64,000 nt of DNA from Massilia atriviolacea (GCF_003953935.1 NZ_RXLQ01000023.1:21582-85581), one strand, 5' to 3'; numbered from the stretch's first letter, positions 39,690-49,458 are shown. Translations and numbers: made by a program. The notes: a model not told the origin generated them from the sequence alone.

Positions 39690-40055
39690 TTATTGTCCTG
39701 CGATGGCTTTGGCCAGGCCCTTGAGCCGCATGTTCACGAACGTCAGGCTGGTCTGGAAATCGGATGCGTTCTGCGAGAACGCGGCTTGTTCGACGCCGAT
39801 TTCGACTGTATTGCCGTCGGCGCTGGGGTGGTAGGGGACCCGGTACAGGGCGGCCTGGTCGTCGGCGCCGAGGCCCGGCATGTCGGCCTCGCTCTCGATT
39901 CGCTGCTGCAGCATGGCGCCGAAGTCGACGTCGCGCGCCGTGAATCCCGGCGTGTTTTCGTTGGCAATGTTGGCTGCCAGGACGCGGGTGCGGTCGGCGC
40001 GCAAGTGCAGCGCGTCGGCGTGCACGCCAAGTGCCTTTTGGAAATCAATCGACAT
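39690..40055 (-). CDS. flgB: flagellar proximal rod protein FlgB
   Basis: A 121-residue rod protein, first gene of the flgB-to-lafW-like operon. N-terminus MSIDFQKALGVHADALHLRADRTRVLAANIANENTPGFTARD. The ATG at 40055 is preceded by GGAGGAAG with ideal spacing; upstream in-frame starts lack this. It is divergent from flgA across 98 bases, the only sizeable spacer at this end of the operon, so its promoter must lie there. Confidence 0.94.
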   Translation of the reverse strand: MSIDFQKALGVHADALHLRADRTRVLAANIANENTPGFTARDVDFGAMLQQRIESEADMPGLGADDQAALYRVPYHPSADGNTVEIGVEQAAFSQNASDFQTSLTFVNMRLKGLAKAIAGQ

Positions 40056-40126
40056 GAAGCTTCCTCCGTGAATGAACTGCAGGGTGAATCTGGTTAAAAT
40101 GAGGCTGTGCGGCGTTCCTTGCGTCG

Positions 40127-40142
40127 TGCGCAACGATTGCCA
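40127..40142 (-). promoter_or_regulatory. weak sigma-54-like element upstream of flgB
   Basis: TGGCAATCGTTGCGCA has GG and GC separated by 10 bases, as sigma-54 requires, but the -12 box is GCGC rather than TTGC. It would start a transcript about 60 bases before flgB. Confidence 0.3.
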
Positions 40143-40153
40143 AGGTGCTATTT

Positions 40154-40894
40154 ATGTTCGAGGTCCGCCGCGCTACCAACGCTCGCGTATTGCGGTTAAC
40201 GGCCGCTGCGCTGATTTCATTAGCCTGGGGCAACACATTCTCTAAAGAAATATCGATAACAACGCGGCTGGAACAGGCGGCGCGCGAGCAACTGGCGCGC
40301 CAGGCCGAGACGGCCGGCCTGGCGGAAGCGCAATTTACTGTCAACGTTGCAACGCCACGCGCCGCGCCGCCGTGTGCCAGGCCTGTCGAGATCGAGGCGG
40401 TCGACACGCGCACGCCGGCGCGCATGCGCTTTGCCGTGCTGTGCCCGGACGCGGGCGGCTGGAAGTACGAGTACGTCCTGCGCGCATCGGTCAGCGCGCT
40501 GGTGGCGGTCGCTGCCGCGCCGCTGGCGGCCGGGCAAACGCTCACCGCCCAAGATGTCACTCTGGAAAGGCGCGATGTCACGACACTGAGCGACACCATC
40601 GGCTCGGCCGAAGCGGCCACCGGGCAAGCCACGCGGCGTTCGCTGCGGGCCGGCGAGGTGCTGCGCCAGGCGCAGCTGAGCGCGCCGATCCTGGTCAAGC
40701 GCGGCGAAGCGGTGGTGATGCTGGCGCGCTTCGAAGCGCTCGAAATCAGCACCGCCGGCGAAGCGCTCGACGCCGGCGCATTGCATGCGCTGGTGCGGGT
40801 GCGCAACCTGGCCAACGGCCGGGTGGTGCGCATGCGCGTGATCGCGCCCGGCACGGTCGAGCCGGCCGAGATTGCGCGTTCGGCGCAGCCGTAG
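40154..40894 (+). CDS. flgA: flagellar P-ring assembly chaperone FlgA
   Basis: A 246-residue periplasmic chaperone for FlgI. An N-terminal signal segment (RLTAAALISLAWGNTF) is followed by the FlgA domain and a C-terminal SAF-like domain (AAGQTLTAQDVTLERRDV...SLRAGEVLRQAQL...VKRGEAVVMLAR). It is the only plus-strand gene between 30 and 55 kb, divergent from flgB. The ATG at 40154 is preferred over a GTG at 40145. Confidence 0.92.
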   Translation: MFEVRRATNARVLRLTAAALISLAWGNTFSKEISITTRLEQAAREQLARQAETAGLAEAQFTVNVATPRAAPPCARPVEIEAVDTRTPARMRFAVLCPDAGGWKYEYVLRASVSALVAVAAAPLAAGQTLTAQDVTLERRDVTTLSDTIGSAEAATGQATRRSLRAGEVLRQAQLSAPILVKRGEAVVMLARFEALEISTAGEALDAGALHALVRVRNLANGRVVRMRVIAPGTVEPAEIARSAQP

Positions 40895-40907
40895 CGCATT
40901 CCCGCTC

Positions 40908-41633
40908 TCACTCCGACGCTCCCTGCAGGCGCGCGGCCAGCCTGGTCAGCTTGGCGGCGTAGGCCGGATCGGTGGCATAGCCGCCCTTGGCCAGGCCCTG
41001 GGCAAAGGCGCCGGCATCGCTGCCGGTGCCGATGGCGGCGGCGTAGCGCGGGTTGTCCAGCAACATCTGGGCGTAGTCGCGGAAAGCGGCGGCCTGGTCC
41101 GGATAGGCGCGGAAGCGCTCGGTTTTCCTGACGGCCGTGCCGTGTTCGTATTCGGTGGTGGCGTTGTCCGACACCTCGCCCTGCCAGCCGGGACCGGCCT
41201 TGATCCCGAACAGGTTGTGGGTGCTGGCGCCTTCGGGCTGGCGCAGCGGACGCTGGCCCCAGCCCGATTCCAGCGCGGCATGGGCCGACACCAGTTGCGG
41301 CGCCACGCCCAGGCGTTCGCCCGCTTCGCGCGCCCACGGGGCGATCTGGTCCAGAAAAGCTTGTTGTTCGGAACCTTCGGCAAAGGCCCCGCCGAGGCCG
41401 GCCGGGGAAACCTCGTTCTCCTGCAGGCGCGCCTGCAGCAGGCGGCCTTGCGGGCTGAGGGTGGACATGCCGCTGTCGGCGCTGCCCTGGCTGATGAAAT
41501 CGGCGATCTCGTTTTGCATCGACTGGTAGACGCCGCCGAAACCGGCGCCGCCGCCCAGCGCCGCCATCGGCCGCGTGGATGGGGTGGCCGCGGTCGGGCT
41601 GATGCCGGCGGTAGGGAAGTCAGCGTGCCTCAT
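40908..41633 (-). CDS. flagellar peptidoglycan hydrolase, FlgJ C-terminal-type glucosaminidase
   Basis: A 241-residue GH73-type glucosaminidase. The catalytic Glu is E122 in SAHAALESGWGQRPLR, followed by NLFGIKAG and EYEHGTAVRKTERFRAYPD, all as in the C-terminal half of enteric FlgJ. It opens the peptidoglycan for the rod. It is separate from its usual partner domain (33555-33944) and is instead the last gene of the fliE-to-flgN run, overlapping flgN by 14 bases. No signal peptide is visible, so export through the flagellar apparatus is likely. Confidence 0.9.
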   Translation of the reverse strand: MRHADFPTAGISPTAATPSTRPMAALGGGAGFGGVYQSMQNEIADFISQGSADSGMSTLSPQGRLLQARLQENEVSPAGLGGAFAEGSEQQAFLDQIAPWAREAGERLGVAPQLVSAHAALESGWGQRPLRQPEGASTHNLFGIKAGPGWQGEVSDNATTEYEHGTAVRKTERFRAYPDQAAAFRDYAQMLLDNPRYAAAIGTGSDAGAFAQGLAKGGYATDPAYAAKLTRLAARLQGASE

Positions 41634-42048
41634 ACAGGGTCTCCTCGCCGTGCAGCACGCGCTGCATGATGGAAAATTGTTCGGTCAGCAAGGCGCTGTT
41701 GCGAACATTCAAGCGTTTGCATTCGATAACCAGTTGCTCCAGCGCCTGCCACGCGGCCGTCAGGGCCTCGCGCTGCGCTGCGGGCAGGGTGGCGATCAGG
41801 GTGTCCATGCCGGCCGTGGCGCCGCACAGGGCGCGCACCAGGGTGACGCGCTGCACCCGCCGCTGTTCCATGGCGTCGAGCAGGGGCGCCAGCAGCGCGG
41901 CCAGCTCGGTCAGTTCGGCGCTGCGGTGGCGCAGGGCGGCGTCGAACTGGCGGCCTAGCAGCGCCAGGATGTCCTGGCAGCTTGCCAGGTCGGCGCTGAC
42001 GCCGGCGCTCAGCTTGCCGATCGCCTGCTCGCGCGTCATGCGGCTCAT
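41620..42048 (-). CDS. flgN: flagellar chaperone FlgN
   Basis: A 142-residue all-helical cytoplasmic chaperone for FlgK and FlgL. It shows the FlgN pattern of long helices with LLLAPLLDAMEQRRVQRV-type segments and the late NVRNSALLTEQF motif (N-x-x-N-x-x-L). Its ATG overlaps the flgM stop (ATGA) and its end overlaps the glucosaminidase gene, so three proteins are coupled. Confidence 0.88.
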   Translation of the reverse strand: MSRMTREQAIGKLSAGVSADLASCQDILALLGRQFDAALRHRSAELTELAALLAPLLDAMEQRRVQRVTLVRALCGATAGMDTLIATLPAAQREALTAAWQALEQLVIECKRLNVRNSALLTEQFSIMQRVLHGEETLYEAR

Positions 42049-42332
42049 CCCTGGCCCCCGTGGAAGCGGGTGATCAGGCCGGCCAGGCGGGCCGGGTCGA
42101 ACGGCAGCTCGCCCTTGGCCAGGGCGTCGCGCAGCTGGGCCACGCGCTCGTGGTCGATGTCGGGCATGGCGGCCAGCGCGGCCATGGCCGGCTGCAGCAC
42201 TTCCGATTGCAGGGCGGCAGCGGGGGCGGCGACGCCGGCGCCGGCCGGCGTCTTGACGTCGGCCGCCACGGCGGCGCTGCTGCGCTGGATCGCCGCCGCG
42301 TCGGCGGACGCGCCGCCGGAAGAGATTTTCAT
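42045..42332 (-). CDS. flgM: anti-sigma-28 factor FlgM
   Basis: A 95-residue protein that binds FliA until it is exported through the completed hook. MKISSG start, Ala-rich disordered half, then the sigma-28 binding region (DIDHERVAQLRDALAKGELPFDPARLAGLITRF). An in-frame ATG at 42365 would add 11 residues. Being on the same strand and run as fliA (44298-45095), it can be made together with its target. Confidence 0.88.
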   Translation of the reverse strand: MKISSGGASADAAAIQRSSAAVAADVKTPAGAGVAAPAAALQSEVLQPAMAALAAMPDIDHERVAQLRDALAKGELPFDPARLAGLITRFHGGQG

Positions 42333-42367
42333 GCGTGGACCTCGGCTTTTGGATTGGATCGTCATGA

Positions 42368-43324
42368 TTATTTGGCCCGGGCGTCGGCGCCCTGGACGTT
42401 CTTGAGTTTCTCGCGCAGCTGCTCGACCGAGCCCTTGCCGCCGACCGCGGCTTCGTCGCCGACCTCGCTCTTGCCCGGCACGCCGAACATGGCGGCCACG
42501 GTATCGGCCTGGCTGCGCGTCAGGATCAGCATTTCGATGCGGCGGTTGACGGCCGCGCCGGTATTGTCCGGGTCGAAGGGGGCGCGGTCGGCCATGCCCA
42601 CCACCTGCAGCACGCTGTCCGGATGCATCGAGCCTTGCAGCAGCTGCGAGCGGGCCGCCATGGCGCGTGCGTTGGACAGGCTCCAGTTCGAGTTGCCATC
42701 CTGGTCGCCGGCATATTTGCGGGCATCGGTGTGGCCGACGATCAGCATCTGGTTTTCCATTTTTGCAAATACCGGACCCATCTGGCGCATCAGGCGCGCG
42801 AAGCGGTCGGTCGGCATCGCGCTGCCCAGCAGGAACATGCCCTGGCGGTCGGTGTCGTGCAGGGTGACGCGCAGGCCGTAGGGGGTGACCACGCTTTCCA
42901 CGTTCTTCGACAAGCCGGCTTCCTCGCTCATGATGCCCAGCTGGCGCGACAGCACGGCCAGTTCGGCCGGCGAGTCGTAGCGCACTTTCGGGCCTTCGCC
43001 GCCGTTTTCCTTGTGCGGCGAGGTGCCGCTGTGGGGCATGGCGAAACGCTCGATCAGGCTGCCGCGCGGGCCGCCGCCGATTTCCGGCTTGTTGCCCTGG
43101 CCGTCGGCATAGCTGCCGTTCTGCTCGCGCACCATGGCTTTCATGGTTTGCTGGTCGCGTGCCGCCATCAGCCACAGCACCAGGAACAGGGCCAGCAGCG
43201 CCAGGCAAAAGTCGGCGAAGGCGACTTTCCAGGCGCCGCCGTGGTCGTCCTCGTGCGCCTTGCCACGGCCGCGGACGATGATCGCCGCGTCGTGCTTGTC
43301 ATGTTTATCATGCTGCTTTTGCAC
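42368..43324 (-). CDS. motB: flagellar stator protein MotB
   Basis: A 318-residue stator subunit. The single membrane segment carries the proton-binding Asp38 (WKVAFADFCLALLALFLVLW); the periplasmic OmpA-like domain has MLIVGHTDARKY and NARAMAARS, which anchor it to peptidoglycan. His/Asp-rich N-terminal tail. It overlaps motA by 17 bases. Corresponds to lafU of lateral systems; the ion is presumably protons, as in Laf motors. Confidence 0.94.
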   Translation of the reverse strand: MQKQHDKHDKHDAAIIVRGRGKAHEDDHGGAWKVAFADFCLALLALFLVLWLMAARDQQTMKAMVREQNGSYADGQGNKPEIGGGPRGSLIERFAMPHSGTSPHKENGGEGPKVRYDSPAELAVLSRQLGIMSEEAGLSKNVESVVTPYGLRVTLHDTDRQGMFLLGSAMPTDRFARLMRQMGPVFAKMENQMLIVGHTDARKYAGDQDGNSNWSLSNARAMAARSQLLQGSMHPDSVLQVVGMADRAPFDPDNTGAAVNRRIEMLILTRSQADTVAAMFGVPGKSEVGDEAAVGGKGSVEQLREKLKNVQGADARAK

Positions 43325-44240
43325 GCTGGTCTCCTGCCTTGTCGGTGGCGCGGCGTTTCGGCGATGCGGCTTCCTCGCCTTCGCCGCCCATGGCGTTGAT
43401 CCAGCTTTCCAGCTGGGCGAAGCTCGGCTTGATGTTGAGCTGCACCAGGCGCCGTCCGGCGTCGATCGCCAGCAGGGCCGGTTTGCCCGCCACGTGGGTG
43501 CACAGCACGACTTTGACGCATTCCATGTTGGACGCTTCCTGGTTCACCAGCTGCTTCATCATGTTGCTGATCGGGTCGAGTACGCCATAGCAAAAGAAAA
43601 TGCCGAGGAAGGTGCCGACCATCGCCGCGCCCACCTTGGCCGAGATGGCGCCGGCGTCGGCGCCCTCGGCCACCGAGTTCATCGCCAGCACGATCCCGAG
43701 CACCGCCGCCAGGATGCCGAAACCGGGCATCGCTTCGGCGATCTTGTGCAGCGACTTGGACGGCTGCGTCAGCTCTTCGTGAATGGCTTCCAGTTCTTGC
43801 TCCAGTACCCCTTCCAGCTCGTGGGCGTTGATCTTACCCATGGCCATCAGACGGAAATTATCGACAATAAACGCCAATAGTTTAGGCTCTTCCAGCACCA
43901 TCGGATAACGCTGGAACAGCGGGCTCGAGGCCGGATCTTCCACGTGGGCATCGAGGGCTTTCAGGCCGCCGGCGGCGGTTTGCAGCAATTCATACATCAA
44001 CAACAACAACTGGCGCTGGAATTCCGAGCCCTGCTTCTTGCGCGTGATGATCTTGCGCATCTGGGTACTCAATTCCTTGAGCACGTGGTTGGGGTTGCCC
44101 AGGACCAGCGCCCCGGCGCCGCCGCCGGCGATGATCAGGATTTCGACCGGGTGCCAGATGGCGTCGAAGGTGCCGCCCATGAGGACAAAACCGCCGAAAA
44201 TACAGCCGAGAACGATGGCGATGCCGACTAATGGCTGCAT
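43308..44240 (-). CDS. motA: flagellar stator protein MotA
   Basis: A 310-residue four-membrane-segment stator protein. Start MQPLVGIAIVLGCIFGGFVL and the later MPGFGILAAVLGIVLAMNSV and VGAAMVGTFLGIFFCYG segments give the TM3-TM4 pair that lines the ion channel with conserved Pro. A charged C-terminal tail of about 20 residues is longer than in E. coli (295). lafT equivalent, placed right after fliA (57-base gap). Confidence 0.95.
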   Translation of the reverse strand: MQPLVGIAIVLGCIFGGFVLMGGTFDAIWHPVEILIIAGGGAGALVLGNPNHVLKELSTQMRKIITRKKQGSEFQRQLLLLMYELLQTAAGGLKALDAHVEDPASSPLFQRYPMVLEEPKLLAFIVDNFRLMAMGKINAHELEGVLEQELEAIHEELTQPSKSLHKIAEAMPGFGILAAVLGIVLAMNSVAEGADAGAISAKVGAAMVGTFLGIFFCYGVLDPISNMMKQLVNQEASNMECVKVVLCTHVAGKPALLAIDAGRRLVQLNIKPSFAQLESWINAMGGEGEEAASPKRRATDKAGDQRAKAA

Positions 44241-44297
44241 AGTAAATTCCTTTGGTAAGACTTGTTGTGCTTAGGTAAGAGGGAAAACCGGGTCTGT

Positions 44298-45095
<798 letters not shown>

Positions 45096-45107
45096 GGGAT
45101 CCCCAGG

Positions 45108-45569
45108 CTATTCGATGATCAGTTTGCCGATCATGACTTCGGAAAAGGGCTTCTCGGCCTTGTCCTTGTCATACACGGCGGCGAAGGTATTGTTGAGCTC
45201 TTCGGCGTATTGCTCGACCGTCATGCCCTGGGCCGCGCTCACGCTGTGCGCCGAGAGGGCGCGCACAGCCACGCTGCGCAGCATCGGCAGGTCATCCTTG
45301 ACCTTCTTTTCCTGCTCGGCCGTGGTCGACAGCACCAGGTCGGTCGAGATGTAGTGGGCCTGGTTCTCGCCGGGGCTGCGGCGCAGCATGACGATGACCT
45401 TGTCGAGCGAGACATACTTGGCCGGCTTTTTCTTCGGCGCTTCGGCGGCGACCGGCTTGCCGTCCTTGGTCGGCATCGGCTGCCTGAAGTACAGGGCCGC
45501 GCCGGCGCCGGCCGCGCCCAGCACGCCGAGCACCACGAAGGCGATGATCAGTTTGGTCGATTTTTTCAT
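45108..45569 (-). CDS. fliL: flagellar basal body-associated protein FliL
   Basis: A 153-residue single-pass membrane protein beside the stator (MKKSTKLIIAFVVLGVLGAAGAGAALYF). The periplasmic stomatin-like part has ISTDLVLSTTAEQEKKVKDDLPMLRSVAVRALS and ends FSEVMIGKLIIE, typical of FliL. It supports stator function and torque. Coupled to fliK by a 4-base overlap; lafF equivalent. Confidence 0.92.
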   Translation of the reverse strand: MKKSTKLIIAFVVLGVLGAAGAGAALYFRQPMPTKDGKPVAAEAPKKKPAKYVSLDKVIVMLRRSPGENQAHYISTDLVLSTTAEQEKKVKDDLPMLRSVAVRALSAHSVSAAQGMTVEQYAEELNNTFAAVYDKDKAEKPFSEVMIGKLIIE

Positions 45570-46882
45570 GCTGCAAACTCGCGGCCGGACAGGGAGAAGG
45601 TGGCGGACGGCTGGCCCGCTTCGGCCAGGGCGCGGCCGGGATCGGTGTCGCCGGCCTCACGTTCCGGCTGGCGTCCGCGGCCCTGCTGCTGTTCGCCGAA
45701 GGCGGCGCCGCTGCGCGGGGTTGCGGTAATGGTCACGGCGACATCGCTGAACTGGCGCTGGGCCAGGTCGGAGCGCATGGCGTCGCTGACATTGTTCAGC
45801 TGGCGCCGCACTTCGCTGTTGGTGGCGCTGATGTTCACTTCCAGCGCGCCGCCGGCGGCGTGGCGGATGGCGATTTCGATGCGGCCCAGTTGCGGCGGGT
45901 CGAGGCGGATCACGGCCTGGTCGATGTTGCGGCCCAGTTGCAGCTGCAGGCGCTCGCCCAGCGCGTCGCGCAGCGGCTGCTGCCAGTCGGCCGGGTTGGC
46001 CGGCAGTTTCACGTCGGGCTGGGCGGCGATGGTCGCGGCCTGGCCGCCGAGGGCGTTGGCGCCGGCCATGACGCTGGCGGCGCCGCTCACTTGCGCGTCG
46101 CTGCGCAGCATGCTGTCGAGCGGGGCGGCGAACGGCTGGGCTGCGCCGGTCGCGCCGGCGGCGACGGTCTTCTGGGCCACGGGCGCGCCGGCGATGCCGC
46201 TGTCGGCGTTGCGCACCGCTGCGCGTGGGGCGGGGGCTGGCGCTGCGGCGGCCACGGCCGGCGCAGGCACGGCGACCGCTGGCGCGACCGCTGCGCGGTC
46301 ATCGGCTGCGCCGCGGTCGGCGGCGGCGGCATCGGTGCCGGCGGCCGGCGCCGGTGTGCTGAAGCTGAACGAGACGGCGCCGGCCGGAAGCGCTGCCTGG
46401 ACCGGGGCGAAGGGCGCGGCCGGCAGGGTCGGCGCGCTGGCGAGCGGAATGGCAAGGCCGGTCGCCGGCGCAAGGGCGCCGGCGCCGGCGAGCGGTGCGG
46501 CGCTCTCGGCAGGCGCTGGCGTGACAGGCAGCGCCATCGCTTGCGGCAGGACGATGCCGGGCGGCAGGCTCATGCCGAATGGCGAGCTCATCGTCATGGC
46601 CGGGGTAGGGGCGGCGTCCAGGTCGAGTACCGGCAGGGCCGGGGCCTCGGCCAGCGCTGGCAGGTCGGCCAGGGTCTCGGCCGGCGCGGCGTCCTCGCCC
46701 TCGCTCGGGGCGGCATCGGTCCCGGCAACGGGGGCGTCGAACGCCAGCCAGCTGGCGAACGGGGTGGCCGGCGCGGCCGGGGTGCCGGGCGCGACCGGTG
46801 GCGCCGCCGTGGCGGGTGCCGGCGCGGCGGCGCCGGGCGTGGCGGGAGCGGCAGGGGAAGGAGTTAGCTTAGCGAGCATCAT
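45566..46882 (-). CDS. fliK: flagellar hook-length control protein FliK
   Basis: A 438-residue protein with a long Ala/Pro-rich N-terminal ruler region (about 1-300) and the C-terminal Flg_hook domain around residues 320-415 (RLDPPQLGRIEIAIRHAAGGALEVNISATNSEVRRQL), which switches FlhB specificity when the hook is long enough. Starts ATGATG overlapping the stop of the fliT-like gene. lafE equivalent. A second FliK-like protein is encoded at 61494-62423. Confidence 0.9.
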   Translation of the reverse strand: MMLAKLTPSPAAPATPGAAAPAPATAAPPVAPGTPAAPATPFASWLAFDAPVAGTDAAPSEGEDAAPAETLADLPALAEAPALPVLDLDAAPTPAMTMSSPFGMSLPPGIVLPQAMALPVTPAPAESAAPLAGAGALAPATGLAIPLASAPTLPAAPFAPVQAALPAGAVSFSFSTPAPAAGTDAAAADRGAADDRAAVAPAVAVPAPAVAAAAPAPAPRAAVRNADSGIAGAPVAQKTVAAGATGAAQPFAAPLDSMLRSDAQVSGAASVMAGANALGGQAATIAAQPDVKLPANPADWQQPLRDALGERLQLQLGRNIDQAVIRLDPPQLGRIEIAIRHAAGGALEVNISATNSEVRRQLNNVSDAMRSDLAQRQFSDVAVTITATPRSGAAFGEQQQGRGRQPEREAGDTDPGRALAEAGQPSATFSLSGREFAA

Positions 46883-47202
46883 GGGGTAGCCTGGTAGCGG
46901 TCGGTGTCATTGTCGTTGTCGAGGGCGTAGGCGATAAACCCGGCTTTGTTCGAGTGCATGTGGTTCATTTGCGCTTCCAGCACGTCCAGTTCGGCGGCGC
47001 ACAGTTCGGCCGCCTTGTCGTGCTGGGCGCGCAGCGCCCGCAGCGCGCCTTGTTCAGGCGCGCTCCACGGGCCGCTGGCCGCCAGCACCTGCAGCTGGGC
47101 GGCGAGGGCGCCGACGGCGCGGTCCAGCGCGACCCAGTCGCGCGCGTTGCTGGCGGCGGCCAGGGCGGCCGTCAGCGCATTCAGGGCGGCGCGCCTAGGC
47201 AT
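46879..47202 (-). CDS. fliT: FliT-like flagellar export chaperone
   Basis: A 107-residue helical protein (MPRRAALNALTAALAAAS...LDVLEAQMNHMHSNKAGFIAYAL) between fliS and fliK, the position of lafD/fliT. Chaperones of this kind bind the filament cap FliD. Sequence divergence among FliT proteins is large, so the assignment rests mainly on position, size and helix content. The ATG overlaps the fliS stop by 8 bases. Confidence 0.75.
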   Translation of the reverse strand: MPRRAALNALTAALAAASNARDWVALDRAVGALAAQLQVLAASGPWSAPEQGALRALRAQHDKAAELCAAELDVLEAQMNHMHSNKAGFIAYALDNDNDTDRYQATP

Positions 47203-47584
47203 TGCGCGCCTGCACGCCAAGCCAGCCCTGGCGAATCGTGCCGAGGATCTCGACCACTTCGTCCAGCATGGCCGGGTCCATCTTGATGCCGGCGCCATGC
47301 AGGCGCGCGGCGCAAAAGTCGTACAGTCGTGCCAGGTTTTCCACCACGTCGCCGCCTTGCTCGAAGTCCAGCGAGCTGGACAGTCCATTGATGATTTCGA
47401 CACATTTGTCGATGCTGACCGCCTTTTGCTCGTAGCGCTTGCCGACGATGTGGCCGCGCGCGCGGGCCAGCTCGTCGAGCAGGCCGTCGGTCAGCAGCAG
47501 TACCAGCTCGACCGGGGATGCACGCGCCGTCTGAGCATCGAGGTTAACCGAGTGGTAGTCGCTGTAAGCGTCGGAATAGGACAT
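47195..47584 (-). CDS. fliS: flagellin export chaperone FliS
   Basis: A 129-residue helical chaperone for flagellin. MSYSDAYSDYHSVNLDAQTARASPVELVLLLTDGLLDELARARGHI is the FliS signature, followed by VGKRYEQKAVSIDKCVEIINGLSSSLDFEQGGDVVENLARLYDF. lafC equivalent, 11 bases after fliD. Confidence 0.95.
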   Translation of the reverse strand: MSYSDAYSDYHSVNLDAQTARASPVELVLLLTDGLLDELARARGHIVGKRYEQKAVSIDKCVEIINGLSSSLDFEQGGDVVENLARLYDFCAARLHGAGIKMDPAMLDEVVEILGTIRQGWLGVQARNA

Positions 47585-47595
47585 CTTTTCCTCTC

Positions 47596-48978
47596 TTAAT
47601 TGGATTTATCGCCGAACAGTGCGTCGAACATCGATGTGTTGGAGGCCATCCGGCTTTGCAGTGTCTGCAACTGGGTAAATTGCATCAGATAGCGCTTGTA
47701 GGCGCTGTCGTACTGCTTGTCGAGCTGGTCCTGGCGCTTGACCAGGCTGGTCTGCAATTTGGTGTTTTCTTCCAGGCGCTGCTTGAGCTGGCCGTCGGTG
47801 CTGCTGCTCCATTCCTTCAGGTAGCTGTCGAGGTTGCCGGCGATGCCGCTGCTGGCGCCGTTGACGCTGCTGCCGATCAGGGTGTCGAGCCCTTTCGGCG
47901 AGACCGCCAGCTGGCTGGTCAGGCGGGTGGCGTTCAGGGTCAGGCTGCCGTCGCGCGCGGCCACGATGCCGTAGGCGGCCAGGCTGTCGGCACCGTTGGC
48001 GCCGCGCAACATGCTGACCATGCGGCCCTGCAGCACGCGCACCCCGCCGTCGTTGGCGAACACGCCCGGCGCCGCGCCCTTGGCCGGATCGCCCGGCGCC
48101 ACCATGGCGTCGATCACGGCCTTGAGCTTGTTGTAGTCGTCGACGAATTTCTGCACCTTGGCCACGGTGCCGGCGTTGTCGCTGGCGACCGTCAGGGTGA
48201 CCGGCGTGTCGCCCGGGGCCTGGGCCTTGGTGAAGGTCATGGTCACGCCGTCGACGTTGGTAAACACGTTCGAGGCTTGCTCGATCCTGGTGCCGCTGCC
48301 TTCGGCGCCGAGCCAGACGATGGCGTCCTGGCCGCTGACGACCTGGGTGGGCGGCGCGGACAGCGCGGCTTTCAGGCCGGCGTTGTTGACGGCGGCGCTG
48401 TCGAGCGCGATATTGCCGGCCGCGCCGGTCGTCTTCGAGGTCAGCATCAGCTGGGTGACGCCGTTGACGGTGACGATCGAGGCCGACACGCGCCCGTTGT
48501 TGGTCGGCTCGGCATTGATGGCGGCGGCGATTTCGCGCGGGGTCAGGGTGGCGTTGCCGTCGCTGTTGGCGCTGGCCAGGTTGATCGAAAAGCCGGGCGC
48601 GCCGCCGATGGTGATGCCGAGGTTGCCGCCGTCGGCCGCGCTGTCGGCCAGGCCGTTGTACGAGACCTGGTTGGCGGTGGCGAGGCGTTCGACGAAAAAG
48701 CTGTAGCTGCCGGCGGTGGCGTTGACGCCGGCGCTGGCGCTGCCGATGGCCGGATTGCTGAAGGTCGCGGCCTGGGTCAGCATGGTCTTGCCGGAGGTCA
48801 GCGACAGCAGGGAACTCTGGTAGCCCGAAATCGCCGAGCGCAGCGAGCTCAGCGCGGCGGCGGCGGCGCCGGCCTGCTTGGTCTGGGCCGTCAGGATGCT
48901 CTGGCGCGCCGAGGTGTAGTTGGTCGCCAGCCCTGCTGCGGTGGTGGCCGGATCGTAAGTGTTGCCAATGGTCGCCAT
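47596..48978 (-). CDS. fliD: filament cap protein FliD (HAP2)
   Basis: A 460-residue capping protein. N-terminal coiled region (LATNYTSARQSILTAQTKQAGAAAAALSSLRSAISGYQSSLLSL), middle D2-D3 domains with flagellin IN-type motifs (AEPTNNGRVSASIVTVNGVTQLMLTSKTTG) and C-terminal helices (KLQTSLVKRQDQLDKQYDSAYKRYLMQFTQLQTLQSRM). It starts 45 bases after fliJ, one of the few spacers in this run. lafB equivalent. Confidence 0.94.
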   Translation of the reverse strand: MATIGNTYDPATTAAGLATNYTSARQSILTAQTKQAGAAAAALSSLRSAISGYQSSLLSLTSGKTMLTQAATFSNPAIGSASAGVNATAGSYSFFVERLATANQVSYNGLADSAADGGNLGITIGGAPGFSINLASANSDGNATLTPREIAAAINAEPTNNGRVSASIVTVNGVTQLMLTSKTTGAAGNIALDSAAVNNAGLKAALSAPPTQVVSGQDAIVWLGAEGSGTRIEQASNVFTNVDGVTMTFTKAQAPGDTPVTLTVASDNAGTVAKVQKFVDDYNKLKAVIDAMVAPGDPAKGAAPGVFANDGGVRVLQGRMVSMLRGANGADSLAAYGIVAARDGSLTLNATRLTSQLAVSPKGLDTLIGSSVNGASSGIAGNLDSYLKEWSSSTDGQLKQRLEENTKLQTSLVKRQDQLDKQYDSAYKRYLMQFTQLQTLQSRMASNTSMFDALFGDKSN

Positions 48979-49023
48979 CAGGATCTCCAGAGTGTCTTCA
49001 AAGTGGGTTGCGCTTGCGTGGAA

Positions 49024-49458
49024 TTACTTGCGGCCGGCCAGCCAGGATTGCGTGGCCAGGTCGTCTTCGCGCTTGCGTTCGGTCCGGTTGCGGGCCAGTT
49101 CGGCCACGCCTTTTTTCTGTTCCAGCACCTGGCCCAGCAACTGGCGCTCGCTCCAGGCGTCGTTCAGGGCGCGCTGCGAGACGGCCATGGTCGCTTCGTG
49201 CAGGCTCAGGTCGGTGCGATGGTTGTCGGCCAGGGCGATCACGGCCAGCTTGTACTGGCCGCAGTTCAGCGCCAGTGCCAGCGGCAGCGCGCCGCTGGCG
49301 CCGCTGCCGGTGGCCAGGCTGTCCAGGCGCGCCAGGTTGGCCTGGTAGCGCGCCTTGGTGGCTTGCTGGGCTGCCATGTCGGCCTGCAATTTTTCCACCT
49401 TGGTGCTGCGCAGGCGCACCAGGGTGTCGAGGCTGTCGATCGTGTTCTTGATGGTCAT
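49024..49458 (-). CDS. fliJ: flagellar export chaperone FliJ
   Basis: A 144-residue coiled-coil protein (VRLRSTKVEKLQADMAAQQATKARYQANLARLDSLATG...RALNDAWSERQLLGQVLEQKK) of the export ATPase complex, resembling the gamma stalk of F-ATPase. Identity is supported by its place after fliI (ATGA overlap, 49455-49458) and helix-only composition. ATG at 49458 chosen over a start inside fliI. Confidence 0.85.
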   Translation of the reverse strand: MTIKNTIDSLDTLVRLRSTKVEKLQADMAAQQATKARYQANLARLDSLATGSGASGALPLALALNCGQYKLAVIALADNHRTDLSLHEATMAVSQRALNDAWSERQLLGQVLEQKKGVAELARNRTERKREDDLATQSWLAGRK

